Positions 17,350 to 27,166 of a DNA stretch of 64,000 nucleotides are shown one piece after another; within the stretch, counting starts at the first letter, position 1, and the number at the start of each line of letters is the position of its first letter. A program made the position numbers and the translations under genes. The stretch is taken from positions 62,001-126,000 of the forward strand of contig NZ_LGED01000217.1 in assembly GCF_001280085.1 (NCBI RefSeq), given 5' to 3'. A model generated the notes under the pieces. That model worked only from the letters and a program-made list of their open reading frames with translations. It was not told the DNA's origin and made no database searches. The DNA comes from Saccharothrix sp. NRRL B-16348 (GTDB taxonomy: Bacteria; Actinomycetota; Actinomycetes; Mycobacteriales; Pseudonocardiaceae).

Positions 17350-17949
17350 TCAGGCGGCACGCGCGGCGGCGACGAACTCCCGCATGAGCCCGTGGTCCTT
17401 GATCCCGCGGCTCGCCTCGATGCCGCTCGACACGTCCACGCCCCACGGCCGGGCCTGCGCGACGGCCTCGGCGACGTTGTCCACGCCCAGGCCGCCCGCC
17501 AGCAGCCAGCGGCCGTCGGGCCGGGCGCCGTCGAGCGCGGCGAGGTCCCACCGGTGGCCCGAGCCCGCCCGCGGCGAGTCCAGCAGCAGCATCTGCTCGC
17601 CGTACGCGCCGACCCGCACGTCGGTGTCCGCCGTCAGCGCGACCGCCCGGACCAGCGGCACCCCGGCCGCGGCCACCTCGTCGAACGCGGCCCGCGGGTA
17701 GTCGCCGTGCAGCTGCACCGCGCCGACGCCGGACTCCTCGGCGAGCCGGCGCACGTCCGCCGCCGCCACCCCGCTGAACACGCCGATCGACAGCACGTGC
17801 GGCGGCACCTCGCGCACCAGCCGTCGCGCGGTCTCGGGATCGACCTGCCGGACGCTCGCGCTGAGCACGAAACCGACCGCGTCGGCCCCCGCGTCCACGG
17901 CGGCGGCGACGTCGGCCGGTGTGCGCAGCCCGCACAACTTCACGTACAT
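17350..17949 (-). CDS. trpF: Phosphoribosylanthranilate isomerase
   Basis: 199 residues, normal TrpF length. It would perform the Amadori rearrangement of phosphoribosylanthranilate in tryptophan synthesis. Family motifs in order: KLCGLR with catalytic Cys6, GFVLSASVRQV, GVFSG, VQLHGDY, LLDSPRAGSG (the general-acid Asp; the usual GGTG reads AGSG), LAGGLGVDNV, and GVDVSSGIE..GIKD, which binds phosphate. Most actinomycetes lack trpF and use the bifunctional PriA, so a stand-alone copy with no trp genes beside it is notable: it may be acquired, or serve specialised metabolism. Confidence 0.85.
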   Translation of the reverse strand: MYVKLCGLRTPADVAAAVDAGADAVGFVLSASVRQVDPETARRLVREVPPHVLSIGVFSGVAAADVRRLAEESGVGAVQLHGDYPRAAFDEVAAAGVPLVRAVALTADTDVRVGAYGEQMLLLDSPRAGSGHRWDLAALDGARPDGRWLLAGGLGVDNVAEAVAQARPWGVDVSSGIEASRGIKDHGLMREFVAAARAA

Positions 17950-18043
17950 GCCGCAGACAGTAGCGGTGGGCTTCCCGTGCCCGGACCGCGTGGTGATAGT
18001 GGGTGCGGCGCCGCGGCCCCCGCGGCGGGAAGGTGGCGCGCGC

Positions 18044-20824
18044 GTGCGGCAGGCCGGGCGGGAACTGATCGGGCGGGAGCCCGAGGCGGCGGTGGCGGCC
18101 GGGGTGCTCGACCGGGCCCGGACGGGCGCCGCGTGCCTGGTCGTGTCCGGTGAGGCGGGCATCGGCAAGACCTCGCTGTGGGAGCACGTGCTGCGGGACG
18201 CGGAACGGCGCGGGTACGCCGTGCTGTCCTGCCGGCCCGCGGCGGCGGAGGCGCGGCTGTCCTACGGCGGGCTGATCGACCTGGTGGAACACGTGGACGA
18301 CGGGGTGATCGCCCGATTACCCGGCCCGCAGCGCACGGCGCTGGACGTCGCGCTGCTGCGCCGTGACGCCGAGGACGGGCCGGGCGATCCGCGCGCGGTG
18401 CACGTGGCCGTGCTCAACGTCGTGCGGGCGATGGCGGCGACCGCGCCGGTGGTGCTGGCCGTGGACGACGCGCAGTGGCTGGACGAGCCCACCGCCGCCG
18501 TCCTGGAGTACGTGGCGCGCCGACTGGCCGACGAGCACGTGGCGGTCGTGGTGTCGGTCCGCTCGGCCGACGGCGACGTCCCGCTCGGCCTGGCCGGGCG
18601 GGAGGACCTGGCGCACCTGCGGCTGTCCGGGTTGAGCCTCGGCGCCCTGCACCGGCTGGTCCGCTCGCACCTCGGCACGCCGTTGCCGCGGCCGACGCTG
18701 ATCCGCCTCCGGCAGGCCAGCGGCGGCAACCCGTTCTACGCCCTGGAGATCGCCCGCGCGTTGCCCGATCCCGGCGAGATCGGCGCGTTCGGCCTGCCGC
18801 TGACCACGACGCGCGCGGTCGGGGACCTGCTCGCCGACCGGCTCGCCGTGCTGCCCGACCACAGCCGGGACGCCTTGCTGTGCGCGGCGGCGTTGTCGCA
18901 GCCGACCGTCGACCTGGTGCGCCGGGCGTCGGACGACCCGGGCCGGGCCGAGAGCGCGCTGGTCGATGCCGAGGAGCACGGCGTGGTCGAGATCGTGTCG
19001 GGCGCGATCCGGTTCACCCACCCGTTGCTGAGCTCGACGTTGCTCTCCGCCGCGTCCGGGAGCAGGCGCAGGCGGGTCCACCGCAGGCTCGCCGAGGTCG
19101 TGGACGACCCGGAGACCCGCGCGCTGCACCTCGCGTTGAGCACCGACGGCCCGGACCCCGCGGTCGCCGACGCGCTGGGCGAGGCCGCGCGCGACGCCCA
19201 GGCCCGCAACGCGCCCAACGCCGCGGCCCGGCTGTGGGAGCTGGCCGGGGCGCACGCGTCCGACCCGCGGCACCGGGCCGTCCTGCTGACCTCGGCGGTG
19301 ATGTGCCGGTACCTCGCCGGTGACGCGTCGGGCGCGCGGAAGCTGCTGGAGTCGGTCGACGTCGAGGACGTCCCGGCGGGTCCGGAGCGGGCGGCGGTGC
19401 TGATCGACCTGGCGTACGTGGTGTTCTTCGAGGACGGCCCGGTCCAGGCGACCGCGTTGACCGACCAGGCGTTGGCGCAGGTCGGCGACGACCCGGTGCT
19501 GCGGGCCACCGCGTACCTGCGCCGGTCGTTGTTCTGCCAGCACGACACGCGGCTGCGGTGCCGCAACACCGAGCAGGCGCTGGAGGCCATCACCGGCCAC
19601 GAGGACGACGTGCCCACCGACCTGCTGGCGTGCGTCCTGGTCGCCGGCGCCTACTACCGGCTGCTGGCCGGGGTGGGGCTGTTCACCGACGACGTCGAGC
19701 GCGGCGCGGCCCTGGTGTCGCCGACGAACCAGACCCGTGAGGCGCGGTCGGCCCGCAACACCCGGCGCGTGCTGGCGAAGTACCTGGACCCGGTGCGGGG
19801 ACGTGCGCTGATCGAGGAGGCGCACCGCGAGGAGGTCGCGCGCGAGGACGAGGCGGTGGCCATGCAGGAACTGGTGCACCTGGCCGAGTTGGACGTGTGG
19901 CTCGGCGACTGGGCGCGGGCCGGGCAGCGGGCGGTGGAGGCCGTCGAGGCGGCGGAGCAGTCGGGGCAGCGGCCGTGGTTCGCCTACGCGCTGTACACCC
20001 GCGCGTTGGTGGACGCGCACCGCGGCCGGTGGCGGCAGGCGCACGACACGGCCACGCGCGGGCTGGACGTGGCCACGGAGCTGGGCGACCCGTGGGTCGC
20101 GGTGCACCAGCGGGCGGTGCTGGGTTTCGTCGAGCTCTCCCGGCACGAGCCGGGCGCGGCGCGCGGGCACCTGACGGCGGCGATGGCGTTGTGCGCGGAG
20201 GTGGGCATGGCCGACTTCCCGATCAGCACGCTGTACGGCGACCTGGTGGAGGCGGTGGTCGAACTGGGCGAGCACGCCGAGGCGACCCGGCTGCTGGTCG
20301 AGCTGGAGGAGCGGCGTGACCGCGCGCCCCGACCGTGGATCACGGTGGTCGCGGCCAGGTCGCGCGCGCTCGTGCGGATGGCGTGGGGTGATCCGGAGGG
20401 CGCGGAGGAGGCGTTGGCGACGGCGGCCGAGGCGCTGGACCGGTTGCCGATGCCGTTCGAGCTGGCGCGCACGGACCTGGTGCGCGGCCGGGTGTTGCGG
20501 CGGCGGCGGCTGAAGCTCGCCGCGCGGGAGGCGTTGCTGGCGGCACGGCGCGCGTTCGACGGGCTGGGCGCGCCGTCGTGGGTGGAGGAGGTCGACGCGG
20601 AACTGGCCCGGCTCGGGCTGCGCCGCGGCGACGAGCACGAGCTGACCGCCACGGAGCTGCGGATCGCGCGGCTGGTGGCGGCCGGGTTGAGCAACCGGGA
20701 GGTCGCGGGCGCGGCGTACGTGACCGAGAAGACCGTCGAGGCGCACCTGACCCGCATCTACCGCAAGACCGGCGTGCGCACGCGCCGCGAGCTGGCCCGG
20801 CTGGAGTTCCTGCGCCAGGGGTAG
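18044..20824 (+). CDS. LAL-type LuxR family transcriptional regulator
   Basis: 926 residues from the GTG at 18044 (GGGAAGGTGG upstream). Domains: an N-terminal AAA/NB-ARC-like ATPase with Walker A SGEAGIGKTSLW (about residues 34-45) and Walker B VVLAVDDAQWLDE (about 135-147); a long helical TPR-like middle; and a C-terminal LuxR helix-turn-helix (LTATELRIARLVAAGLSNRE...VEAHLTRIYRKTGV, last 60 residues). Such large ATP-binding activators often switch on antibiotic or sugar-use genes. It is divergent from trpF and upstream of a small conserved gene. The target is unknown. Confidence 0.9.
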   Translation: MRQAGRELIGREPEAAVAAGVLDRARTGAACLVVSGEAGIGKTSLWEHVLRDAERRGYAVLSCRPAAAEARLSYGGLIDLVEHVDDGVIARLPGPQRTALDVALLRRDAEDGPGDPRAVHVAVLNVVRAMAATAPVVLAVDDAQWLDEPTAAVLEYVARRLADEHVAVVVSVRSADGDVPLGLAGREDLAHLRLSGLSLGALHRLVRSHLGTPLPRPTLIRLRQASGGNPFYALEIARALPDPGEIGAFGLPLTTTRAVGDLLADRLAVLPDHSRDALLCAAALSQPTVDLVRRASDDPGRAESALVDAEEHGVVEIVSGAIRFTHPLLSSTLLSAASGSRRRRVHRRLAEVVDDPETRALHLALSTDGPDPAVADALGEAARDAQARNAPNAAARLWELAGAHASDPRHRAVLLTSAVMCRYLAGDASGARKLLESVDVEDVPAGPERAAVLIDLAYVVFFEDGPVQATALTDQALAQVGDDPVLRATAYLRRSLFCQHDTRLRCRNTEQALEAITGHEDDVPTDLLACVLVAGAYYRLLAGVGLFTDDVERGAALVSPTNQTREARSARNTRRVLAKYLDPVRGRALIEEAHREEVAREDEAVAMQELVHLAELDVWLGDWARAGQRAVEAVEAAEQSGQRPWFAYALYTRALVDAHRGRWRQAHDTATRGLDVATELGDPWVAVHQRAVLGFVELSRHEPGAARGHLTAAMALCAEVGMADFPISTLYGDLVEAVVELGEHAEATRLLVELEERRDRAPRPWITVVAARSRALVRMAWGDPEGAEEALATAAEALDRLPMPFELARTDLVRGRVLRRRRLKLAAREALLAARRAFDGLGAPSWVEEVDAELARLGLRRGDEHELTATELRIARLVAAGLSNREVAGAAYVTEKTVEAHLTRIYRKTGVRTRRELARLEFLRQG

Positions 20825-20880
20825 CAACTGTGGGGTCGCTCCCCGATTCGCCGGCCGGCTGTGGGGACGAGGGTTGCGGC

Positions 20881-21210
20881 ATGACCGCAGTCGGAGTCGA
20901 TCGGCCGCCGACCAGGCTCTTCCTGGCCGAGTGCTACCTGCACGCGGCGAACCCGCGCGAGGTCGCCGCCGCGATGGCCGCGGTGCGCGCCGCCGCCGAC
21001 CTGTGCGCGCCGCCCGTCACCGTGCGGTGCTGCCTCGCCGTTCCCGGTGACGACAGCTACTTCGGCGTGTTCGCGGCCGACGACGCCGAAGCGCTGGAGC
21101 GGGTCTTCGACCGGGCCGGGGTGTCCTTCGAGCGGATCGTCGAGGCCTCCGCCGTGCCGCTCGACCGGGCCACCGGGATGCCCGGCGTCGAGCCGGTCCA
21201 ACCCGGCTGA
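20881..21210 (+). CDS. Small hypothetical protein, DUF4242-like
   Basis: 109 residues, 56 bases after the LAL regulator and probably co-transcribed; GAGGG lies upstream of the ATG. The pattern (LFLAECYLHAANPREVAAAMAAV, VRCCLAVPGDDSYFGVFAADDAEALE, AGVSFERIVEA) suggests a ferredoxin-like beta-alpha-beta fold similar to DUF4242 proteins. No signal peptide. Function unknown; the family call rests on eye alone. Confidence 0.6.
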   Translation: MTAVGVDRPPTRLFLAECYLHAANPREVAAAMAAVRAAADLCAPPVTVRCCLAVPGDDSYFGVFAADDAEALERVFDRAGVSFERIVEASAVPLDRATGMPGVEPVQPG

Positions 21211-21303
21211 CGGTCCAGCCGGTGGTAGCGGTGCTCGGGGGAGCCCCGCCACCACCGGCGATGACCGGCGGAGACCGGGACTCCTCGCCCGCTCTCCGCC
21301 GAA

Positions 21304-21342
21304 CGGGGCCGGTGTCACACCTGGGGGCTGGCACCGGCCCCG
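21304..21342. terminator. Bidirectional hairpin terminator
   Basis: CGGGGCCGGTG (21304-21314) pairs perfectly with CACCGGCCCCG (21332-21342). A second imperfect hairpin, CCGGTGGT...ACCACCGG, lies just upstream (about 21219-21259). They separate the converging small gene and glycosidase gene. Confidence 0.65.
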
Positions 21343-21350
21343 CGCCACCC

Positions 21351-23376
21351 TCACGGCGCCGGGACCAGGCCTTCGTGCCGCACCGTCCAGCGGTCGGCGG
21401 GGAAGCCCGGGGTCGGCGGGCCCCCGTCCCAGCCCGCGGCCATCAGGGCGACCGCGGCGAGCAGCCCGCCGTTGCCCGGCAGGTACACCGGCAGCCAGTC
21501 GGACTGCCGGTTGTGCCCGTTGCGCAGGTAGCCGTTCTTCGGCGTGTCGCTGAGCAGCACGTCCACCGCGGTCCGGGGGTCGCCCAAGCGGGTCGCGGTC
21601 ATGGCCATCGCCGGGTAGTCCCAGCCCCACGTGCCCGGCCAGTCCCAGTCCGACAGCACGTCGTGCAGCGTGGCCCGCATGATCGCGTGGTCGACCACAC
21701 CGGTCTCCGGGACGAAACCCAGCGCGTACAGCATCGACGGGTGGTCCTCGCGCACGGTCCACGGCGGCGTGCCGATCGCGGCGTACCGGCCGTCGCGCAC
21801 GGTCGGCGGCACCAGCCCGTCCGCCACGGCCGTCCACGACGGGTCCTCCGCCAACCCCAGCCACGCCCGCCACCGCTGCGCGACCCGCAACGCCCACGCC
21901 CAGTACGCCAGCTCGAACGTCGGGTTCGCGACCGCGGCCCGGTCGCGGTAGTACGACTCCTGCGCCGGCACGAGCGGCGGCCCGAGCGCGTAGCCGTCCT
22001 CCGTCGCCACCGCGAAGTCCGCCATGAACGCCGCCGTCTCCAGCACGCACTCGCCGTACCGCGCCACCGCACCCCGATCACCCGACCGGCGCACCAGCTC
22101 GGCCAGGTGGATCAGGTGCGGCTGCTGCCACACCAGGAACGTCCCGATCGGACTGGGGCTCTCCCGCCCGTCCGGCCCGACCTGCTTCGGCCACCGCGCA
22201 CCCCGGTACCCCTGACCACGGGCCGCGGCACGGGCGACACCCAGGTTCCGCGAGTACCAGTCGAGGCTCCTGGCCAGCAGCGAAGCCCTCCCCCCACAAC
22301 GGGAAGTGCGCGCCGTGCCACCAGTGCGTCTCCAAGTGGAACCGGCCGCGCCAGCTGTTCGTCGTCAGCCCCGTCTCGGCCGGCGGCAGCGACCCCGCGC
22401 ACTGGATCGCGGTGAGGTACTGCGACAGCACGATCCGCCGCTGCAGCTCCGGCGCGCGCTCGTCCTCGCTGGAGTCGAGCTCGACCACGCCGCCGGACGA
22501 CCAGAACCGCGGCCACCAGCGCTCACTCGCGGTCAACGCCTCGGTGAACGCCACCGGCCCGCCCACCCCGAACCGCACCCCGAGTTCCAGCACGTCACCG
22601 CCGGTCGCCACGACGAACTCGTGCGGCCCGGTCCGCCGCACCGTCGCGCCCCCGTCGACGTGGACGCGCACCGGGAACCGCGTCGCGTCGAGCCGCCGGT
22701 CGATCCGCGCGCCGTCCGCGAGCACGTGCAGCGCGCTCTCGTGCCGATCAGGGCTCTCCCAGTCGGCGGCGTCGTGCCACGACTCCGAGCCGTACGGGAA
22801 CGCGATCCGGACGGCGAGCCCACCGCCCGCGAGCCCCGGTGACGCCACCCGCACCGCGAGCGCGTCGACGTCCGGGTGGCAGCACGTGGTCACCCGCACC
22901 GGCATCCCGGCCAGCAGGAACGCGCTGGTGATCGTCCCGGTCCACAGGTCGAGCCGTTGCCGCGGCTCGCCCAGGTCGTCCGGATCGGGTGACCTCCGGC
23001 CGAGCGCCAGCCCGATCCGGGCCAGGTCCAGCCGGTGCGGGTTCGCGCGCAGCCACCGCTGGCCGGGCGTGGCCGCGTCCAGGTCGGCGAGGTCGACGTA
23101 CGGCACCCGCCCGCGTGGCGTGTCGTAGGAGCGGACGCTGTCGGCGAGGTCCGGGACGTGCCCGGGCGCCGGCGCGCTGTGCCAGCCCCACTGCGCCATC
23201 GTGCCGAGCAGCGTGCCGCCGTCGGCCGCGTACAGCCGCGGGAACGTCTGCAACCCGGTCACGTCGACCGTGCCGCACAGCTCGCCGTTGCCCACCGACA
23301 GCGGCGACCGCGGGTCGACCTCGGTCACCTCGACGGCGTACCGGTCCACCAGCGCCCGGCGGTCGACCTTCGCCAT
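21351..23376 (-). pseudogene. Six-hairpin glycosidase (GH65/GH95-like), frameshifted
   Basis: The start (MAKVDRRALVDRYAV, SPLSVGNGELCGTVDVTGLQTFP) and end (SMLYALGFVP, WGWDYPAMAMTATRLGDP) belong to one 674-residue alpha/alpha-barrel glycoside hydrolase but are in different frames. Removing one C from the six-C run at 22290-22295 restores FPLWGRASLLARSLDWY and an open frame throughout. So the gene is either recently broken or carries a sequencing indel. The family acts on oligosaccharides, probably cytoplasmic here since no signal is seen. The ATG overlaps the binding-protein stop (TGATG), placing the enzyme last in a sugar-uptake operon whose substrate it presumably hydrolyses. Confidence 0.78.
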
Positions 23377-24650
23377 CAGCCGATCGCCGCGGTGACCTCG
23401 TCCACGAACCGCCGTGCCGCGTCCGGCGGGCCGATCCGGTCGAACAGCACGTCCGAGTTGACCCGCTGGAGGATCTGCAGCGTGTCCGTGGAGCCCACGG
23501 GACCCTGCACCAGCTCGTCGGTGACCTTGCCGCTCACCTCGTCGATGAACGCCACCTCCACCTGCTGGTGCTCGTCGAGCGAGCCGGCGATGCCCTCGCG
23601 GACCGTCCTGTTCGCCGGGATGCCCCGGTCCGTGCCGATGGCCGCGCCCGCCGCCGGGCCGTCGACCAGGAACGAGACCAGCTTCGCCGCCGCCTCGGGG
23701 TGCTCGGTGGCGGCGTTGACCGTGTAGAGCTGCGACGCCTGCAACCACATGCCCGGCCGTTCGGCCGCCGTCTCGCCCGGCGCGCGCAGCATCACCAGCG
23801 GCTCGGCGGACGCGGTGCGCAGCGCGGTCAGCCGGTTGCTCCAGTCGAACCGCATCCCGGCGACACCACGGCCCATCAGGGTCTGCTCGGGCGCGGACAG
23901 CGCCGCCTGCTCGATCGTCACGGTCGCCGGCGGGGTGCTGCCGGCGGCACGCAGCCGGGTCGTCATCCGGAACCACTCCTCGACGCTTCCGGTGCTGACG
24001 CCGACCTCGCCGTCGGGAGTGTAGAGCCCTTCGCCGCGCTGCTTGGAGAAGATCTCCAACGTCTCCGGCGCGGTCGGGTCCTCCACGCCGACCGTGCCCT
24101 CGGGCGCCTTGTCGGCGAGTTCGCCCGCGATCCGCTCGAAGTCCGCCCACGTCCACCGGTCGTCGTCGGGCAGCGGCACGCCGGCGGCCTGGAAGACCGC
24201 CGGGTTGGCCACGACCCCGTACGTGTTCACGCCGGTCGGCACGCCGTATTGGACGCCGTCGAACCTGCCGTTGGCCACCGCGGGCCCGTCCAGCGAGCCG
24301 AGGTCCAGCGAGCCGCTCACCTCGGCCAGGTCGAGCAGCGCGCCGCGGCCGCCGTACTCGCGCGGGTACACGCCGCCCATCGTGATCACGTCCGGCGCGT
24401 CGTCCGCCGCGACCTGGGTCGCGATCCGGTCGAAGTAGGCGGTGAAGTCGGCGTGCTCGCCCTTCACCGCGATGCCCGGGTTCGCGGCCTCGAAGGCGTC
24501 GATCGCCTGCTCCGTGGCCCGGGCGCGCTGTTCGTTGCCCCACCACGAGAACCGCAGCTCGACCGGTCCCCCGGCGTCGCCCGGACCGGACGAGCAGCCC
24601 GACAACGCCAGCGCCGCCACGCCGACCAGGCACAGCACGAGCTTCGTCAT
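23376..24650 (-). CDS. Sugar ABC transporter substrate-binding lipoprotein
   Basis: 424 residues. The signal peptide ends in lipobox ALSGC, so the protein is tethered outside the membrane. The mature part is a cluster B (family 1) binding protein: LRFSWWGNEQRARATEQAIDAFE, PDVITMGGVYP, and a C-terminal EHPEAAAKLVSFLVDGP. It captures an oligosaccharide and presents it to the two permeases encoded upstream in the same operon. No ATPase gene is present, so a shared MsiK-like ATPase encoded elsewhere must power it. Confidence 0.9.
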   Translation of the reverse strand: MTKLVLCLVGVAALALSGCSSGPGDAGGPVELRFSWWGNEQRARATEQAIDAFEAANPGIAVKGEHADFTAYFDRIATQVAADDAPDVITMGGVYPREYGGRGALLDLAEVSGSLDLGSLDGPAVANGRFDGVQYGVPTGVNTYGVVANPAVFQAAGVPLPDDDRWTWADFERIAGELADKAPEGTVGVEDPTAPETLEIFSKQRGEGLYTPDGEVGVSTGSVEEWFRMTTRLRAAGSTPPATVTIEQAALSAPEQTLMGRGVAGMRFDWSNRLTALRTASAEPLVMLRAPGETAAERPGMWLQASQLYTVNAATEHPEAAAKLVSFLVDGPAAGAAIGTDRGIPANRTVREGIAGSLDEHQQVEVAFIDEVSGKVTDELVQGPVGSTDTLQILQRVNSDVLFDRIGPPDAARRFVDEVTAAIG

Positions 24651-24660
24651 GACCGTCTCC

Positions 24661-25509
24661 TCACTTGATGCCCGTCGTCGCGATCCCCTGGGTCAGGTAG
24701 CGCTGCCCGGCCAGGAAGAAGCCGAAGACCGGCGCCAGCCCGACCACCGACATGGCGAACAGCGGGCCCCACGAGCTGCGGCCCTGGCCGTCCACGAAGG
24801 TGCGCAGCGCCACCGGGACGGTGTGCAGGTCCTGGTCGGTCAGGAAGATCAGCTGGCTGAAGAAGTCGTTCCAGGTCCAGATGAACGTGAACACCGCCGT
24901 GGTGGCCAGGGCGGGCGTGCACAGCGGCATGACGATCCGCCAGAAGATCCGCCAGTGGCCGCAGCCGTCGATGCGGGCCGCCTCGTCCAGCTCTGTCGGC
25001 AGCGACCGGATGAACTGCACCATCAGGAAGATGAAGAACGCGTCGGTGGCCAGGAACTTCGGCACGACCAGCGGCAGGTAGGTGTTGATCCAGCCCAGCT
25101 CGGAGAACAGCACGTACCGGGGCACGATCAGCACGTGGACCGGCAGCATGATCGTGGCCAGCGTCATCGCGAACATGGCCTTCTTGCCGCGGAACTCCAG
25201 CCGGGCGAACGCGTACGCGGCCATCGAGCACGACAGCAGGTTCCCGACCACCGACGCGACCGCGATGATCGCCGAGTTGGCGAGGTAGCGCTGGAACGGG
25301 GCGCCCAGCGCGGTCCAGCCCTCGACGTAGTTGGCCAGGGAGAACCCGCTCGGCCACGGCGACGGGTCGCGGAAGATCGTGTCGGTCGGCTTGAACGAGC
25401 TCGACAGCAGCCACAGCAGCGGGTACAGCATCACCACGCCGAGCACGACCAGCAGGCCGTGCCGCAGCGGCACCGGCAGCCGGCGTTCACGCGCGTACGG
25501 GTCAGTCAC
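24661..25509 (-). CDS. Sugar ABC transporter permease, MalG type
   Basis: 282 residues with six membrane helices. The EAA loop that docks the ATPase is present (ELDEAARIDGCGHWRIFWRIV, about residues 185-205). The GTG start at 25509 overlaps the upstream permease end by eight bases. It forms the channel with the MalF-type partner. Confidence 0.9.
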   Translation of the reverse strand: MTDPYARERRLPVPLRHGLLVVLGVVMLYPLLWLLSSSFKPTDTIFRDPSPWPSGFSLANYVEGWTALGAPFQRYLANSAIIAVASVVGNLLSCSMAAYAFARLEFRGKKAMFAMTLATIMLPVHVLIVPRYVLFSELGWINTYLPLVVPKFLATDAFFIFLMVQFIRSLPTELDEAARIDGCGHWRIFWRIVMPLCTPALATTAVFTFIWTWNDFFSQLIFLTDQDLHTVPVALRTFVDGQGRSSWGPLFAMSVVGLAPVFGFFLAGQRYLTQGIATTGIK

Positions 25510-26402
25510 CGTAGAACACCCATCGCTTGGCCAGCAGGAAGTTCACCGCGGTCAACGCCGCGATGATCACCAGCAGCAACCAGGCCAGCGCCGAGGCGTA
25601 GCCCATCTGGAACGCCCCGAAACCGCGCTGGTACAGGTACAGCGTGTAGAACAGCGTCTCGTCCGACGGACCGCCCGTGCCGCCGCTGACCACGAACGCC
25701 TGGGTGAACGTCTGGAACGCGCCGATCAGCTGCAGCACCAGGTTGAAGAAGATGATCGGGGTCAGCAGCGGCACCGTGACGTGCCGGAACCGCGCCCACC
25801 GGCCCGCCCCGTCCACTGTGGCCGCCTCGTAGTACGTGGTCGGCACCTGCCGCAGCCCGGCCAGGAAGATCACCATCGGCGCGCCGAACGTCCACACGTT
25901 GAGCAGCACGAGGGTGCCCAGCGCGAAGTCGGGGTGCGCGATCCAGCCGACGCCCTCCACGCCGACCAGGGCGAGCAGGTCGTTGACCAGGCCGTCGGTG
26001 CCGAACATCTGCCGCCACAGGATCGCGATCGACACGCTGCCCGCCAGCAACGACGGCAGGTAGTAGACCGACCGGTAGAACGCCAGGCCGCAGCCCCCGG
26101 TTGAGCAGCAGCGCCAGGCCCAGCGCCACGGCCAACTGCAGCGGCACGGAGACGAACACGTACCGGAACGTCACGCCGAGCGAGTTCAGCAGCCGTTCGT
26201 CGCCGAACATCCGGGTGTAGTTGGCGAGGCCCGTCCACTTCGGCGGGCGCAGCAGCGAGTAGTTCGTGAACGACAGGTAGAGCGAGGCCAGGATCGGGCC
26301 GATCGTGATCGTGACCATCCCGACGATCCACGGCGCCAGGAACGCGTAGGCCGCCCGACCGTCACGGCGGCGCAGACCACCCTTGGTCCGGGACTCGGCC
26401 AC
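25502..26402 (-). pseudogene. Sugar ABC transporter permease, MalF type, frameshifted
   Basis: Residues up to LALGLALLLNRG are in one frame and the rest (LAFYRSVYYLPSLLAGS..., EAA loop with YYEAATVDGAGRWARFRHV) in another. Deleting one C from the five-C run at 26094-26098 restores a 299-residue, six-helix permease. The GTG start has GAGGAGGGCGC upstream. As with the glycosidase of the same operon, the extra C is either a real mutation or a homopolymer sequencing error. First gene of the operon. Confidence 0.8.
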
Positions 26403-26454
26403 GCGCCCTCCTCGGTGACGTCGCGCACCGGACCCGCCCGGCGCCGCAGTCGGG

Positions 26455-26466
26455 GAAACCGCTTTC
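26455..26466. promoter_or_regulatory. Candidate LacI-family operator of the sugar operon
   Basis: GAAACCGCTTTC lies 53 bases upstream of the first permease start and differs by one base from a perfect GAAAnCGnTTTC palindrome of the sort bound by LacI-type sugar regulators. No regulator gene is adjacent. The remaining gap to 26781 holds no supported gene. Confidence 0.4.
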
Positions 26467-26769
26467 TTTCCGCACTCCTGTCTACCATCGACAACGCATT
26501 CCCTTGAACAACTTCGACAATTTGCGCAACCTTAGGAAAAAGGGCCGCAGTGACGTCGGCGGGTGATTTGCCCTGCCCCGGATCGTCCACCCGTGGGAGG
26601 TCGATCGCGGCCCGCTGCGGCTGATTTTCCGGTTTTCGCGGCTCCTTTCGCGAACAGGTTTACAGCGTGCACGACTACACCTTCCCGGTATCGCCCGGGA
26701 CAGGCGGTTATCCCGCAACCGCGCCGTGATCGCCGTCACCGCCAACCGTCGATCCGCCACCCTCCTCGG

Positions 26770-26775
26770 GATACT
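26770..26775 (+). promoter_or_regulatory. -10 element giving a leaderless transcript
   Basis: GATACT ends six bases before the GTG at 26782, so transcription would begin at or next to the start codon. No ribosome site is present, which agrees with a leaderless mRNA. Confidence 0.4.
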
Positions 26776-26781
26776 GGGCCG

Positions 26782-27084
26782 GTGACCGCACGAGAGCCCC
26801 GCCTGGAGATCGAGTACTGCACGCAGTGCCGGTGGTTGCTGCGCGCCGGGTGGACCGCGCAGGAGCTGTTGACCACGTTCACCACCGAGCTGGGCGAAGT
26901 CGCCCTCGTCCCCGGCACGGGCGGTGTGTTCGACGTCCGGCTCGACGGCGAGACGCTGTGGTCCCGCAAGGCGCAGGACGGCTTCCCCGACCTGGCCGTC
27001 CTCAAGCAACTGGTGCGCGACCGAATCGCCCCCGACCGCGACCTGGGCCACACCGACCGCCACCGCAAGGCATCCCCGGAGTAG
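26782..27084 (+). CDS. SelW/Rdx family thioredoxin-like protein
   Basis: 100 residues. YCTQCRWLLRA near the N-terminus is the CxxC redox motif of the SelT/W/H (Rdx) family, followed by GTGGVFDVRLDGE and a C-terminal RDLGHTDR that is typical of bacterial members. Cysteine replaces selenocysteine. The cellular role of bacterial members is unclear, probably thiol redox. A single gene, divergent from the sugar operon. Confidence 0.85.
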   Translation: MTAREPRLEIEYCTQCRWLLRAGWTAQELLTTFTTELGEVALVPGTGGVFDVRLDGETLWSRKAQDGFPDLAVLKQLVRDRIAPDRDLGHTDRHRKASPE

Positions 27085-27166
27085 CCCCCGCCGCAGCAGG
27101 CCCCGCGCCACAGCAGGCCAGCACCGCAACAGGCCCGCGGCCCGCGCAGTCCCGGGCCGCAGCACG

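Noticed and set aside
18317..20827. 836-codon minus-strand frame opposite the LAL regulator
   Set aside because: His/Arg/Gln/Gly-rich composition typical of an antisense shadow; no domain pattern, while the plus strand gives a complete AAA-LuxR protein.
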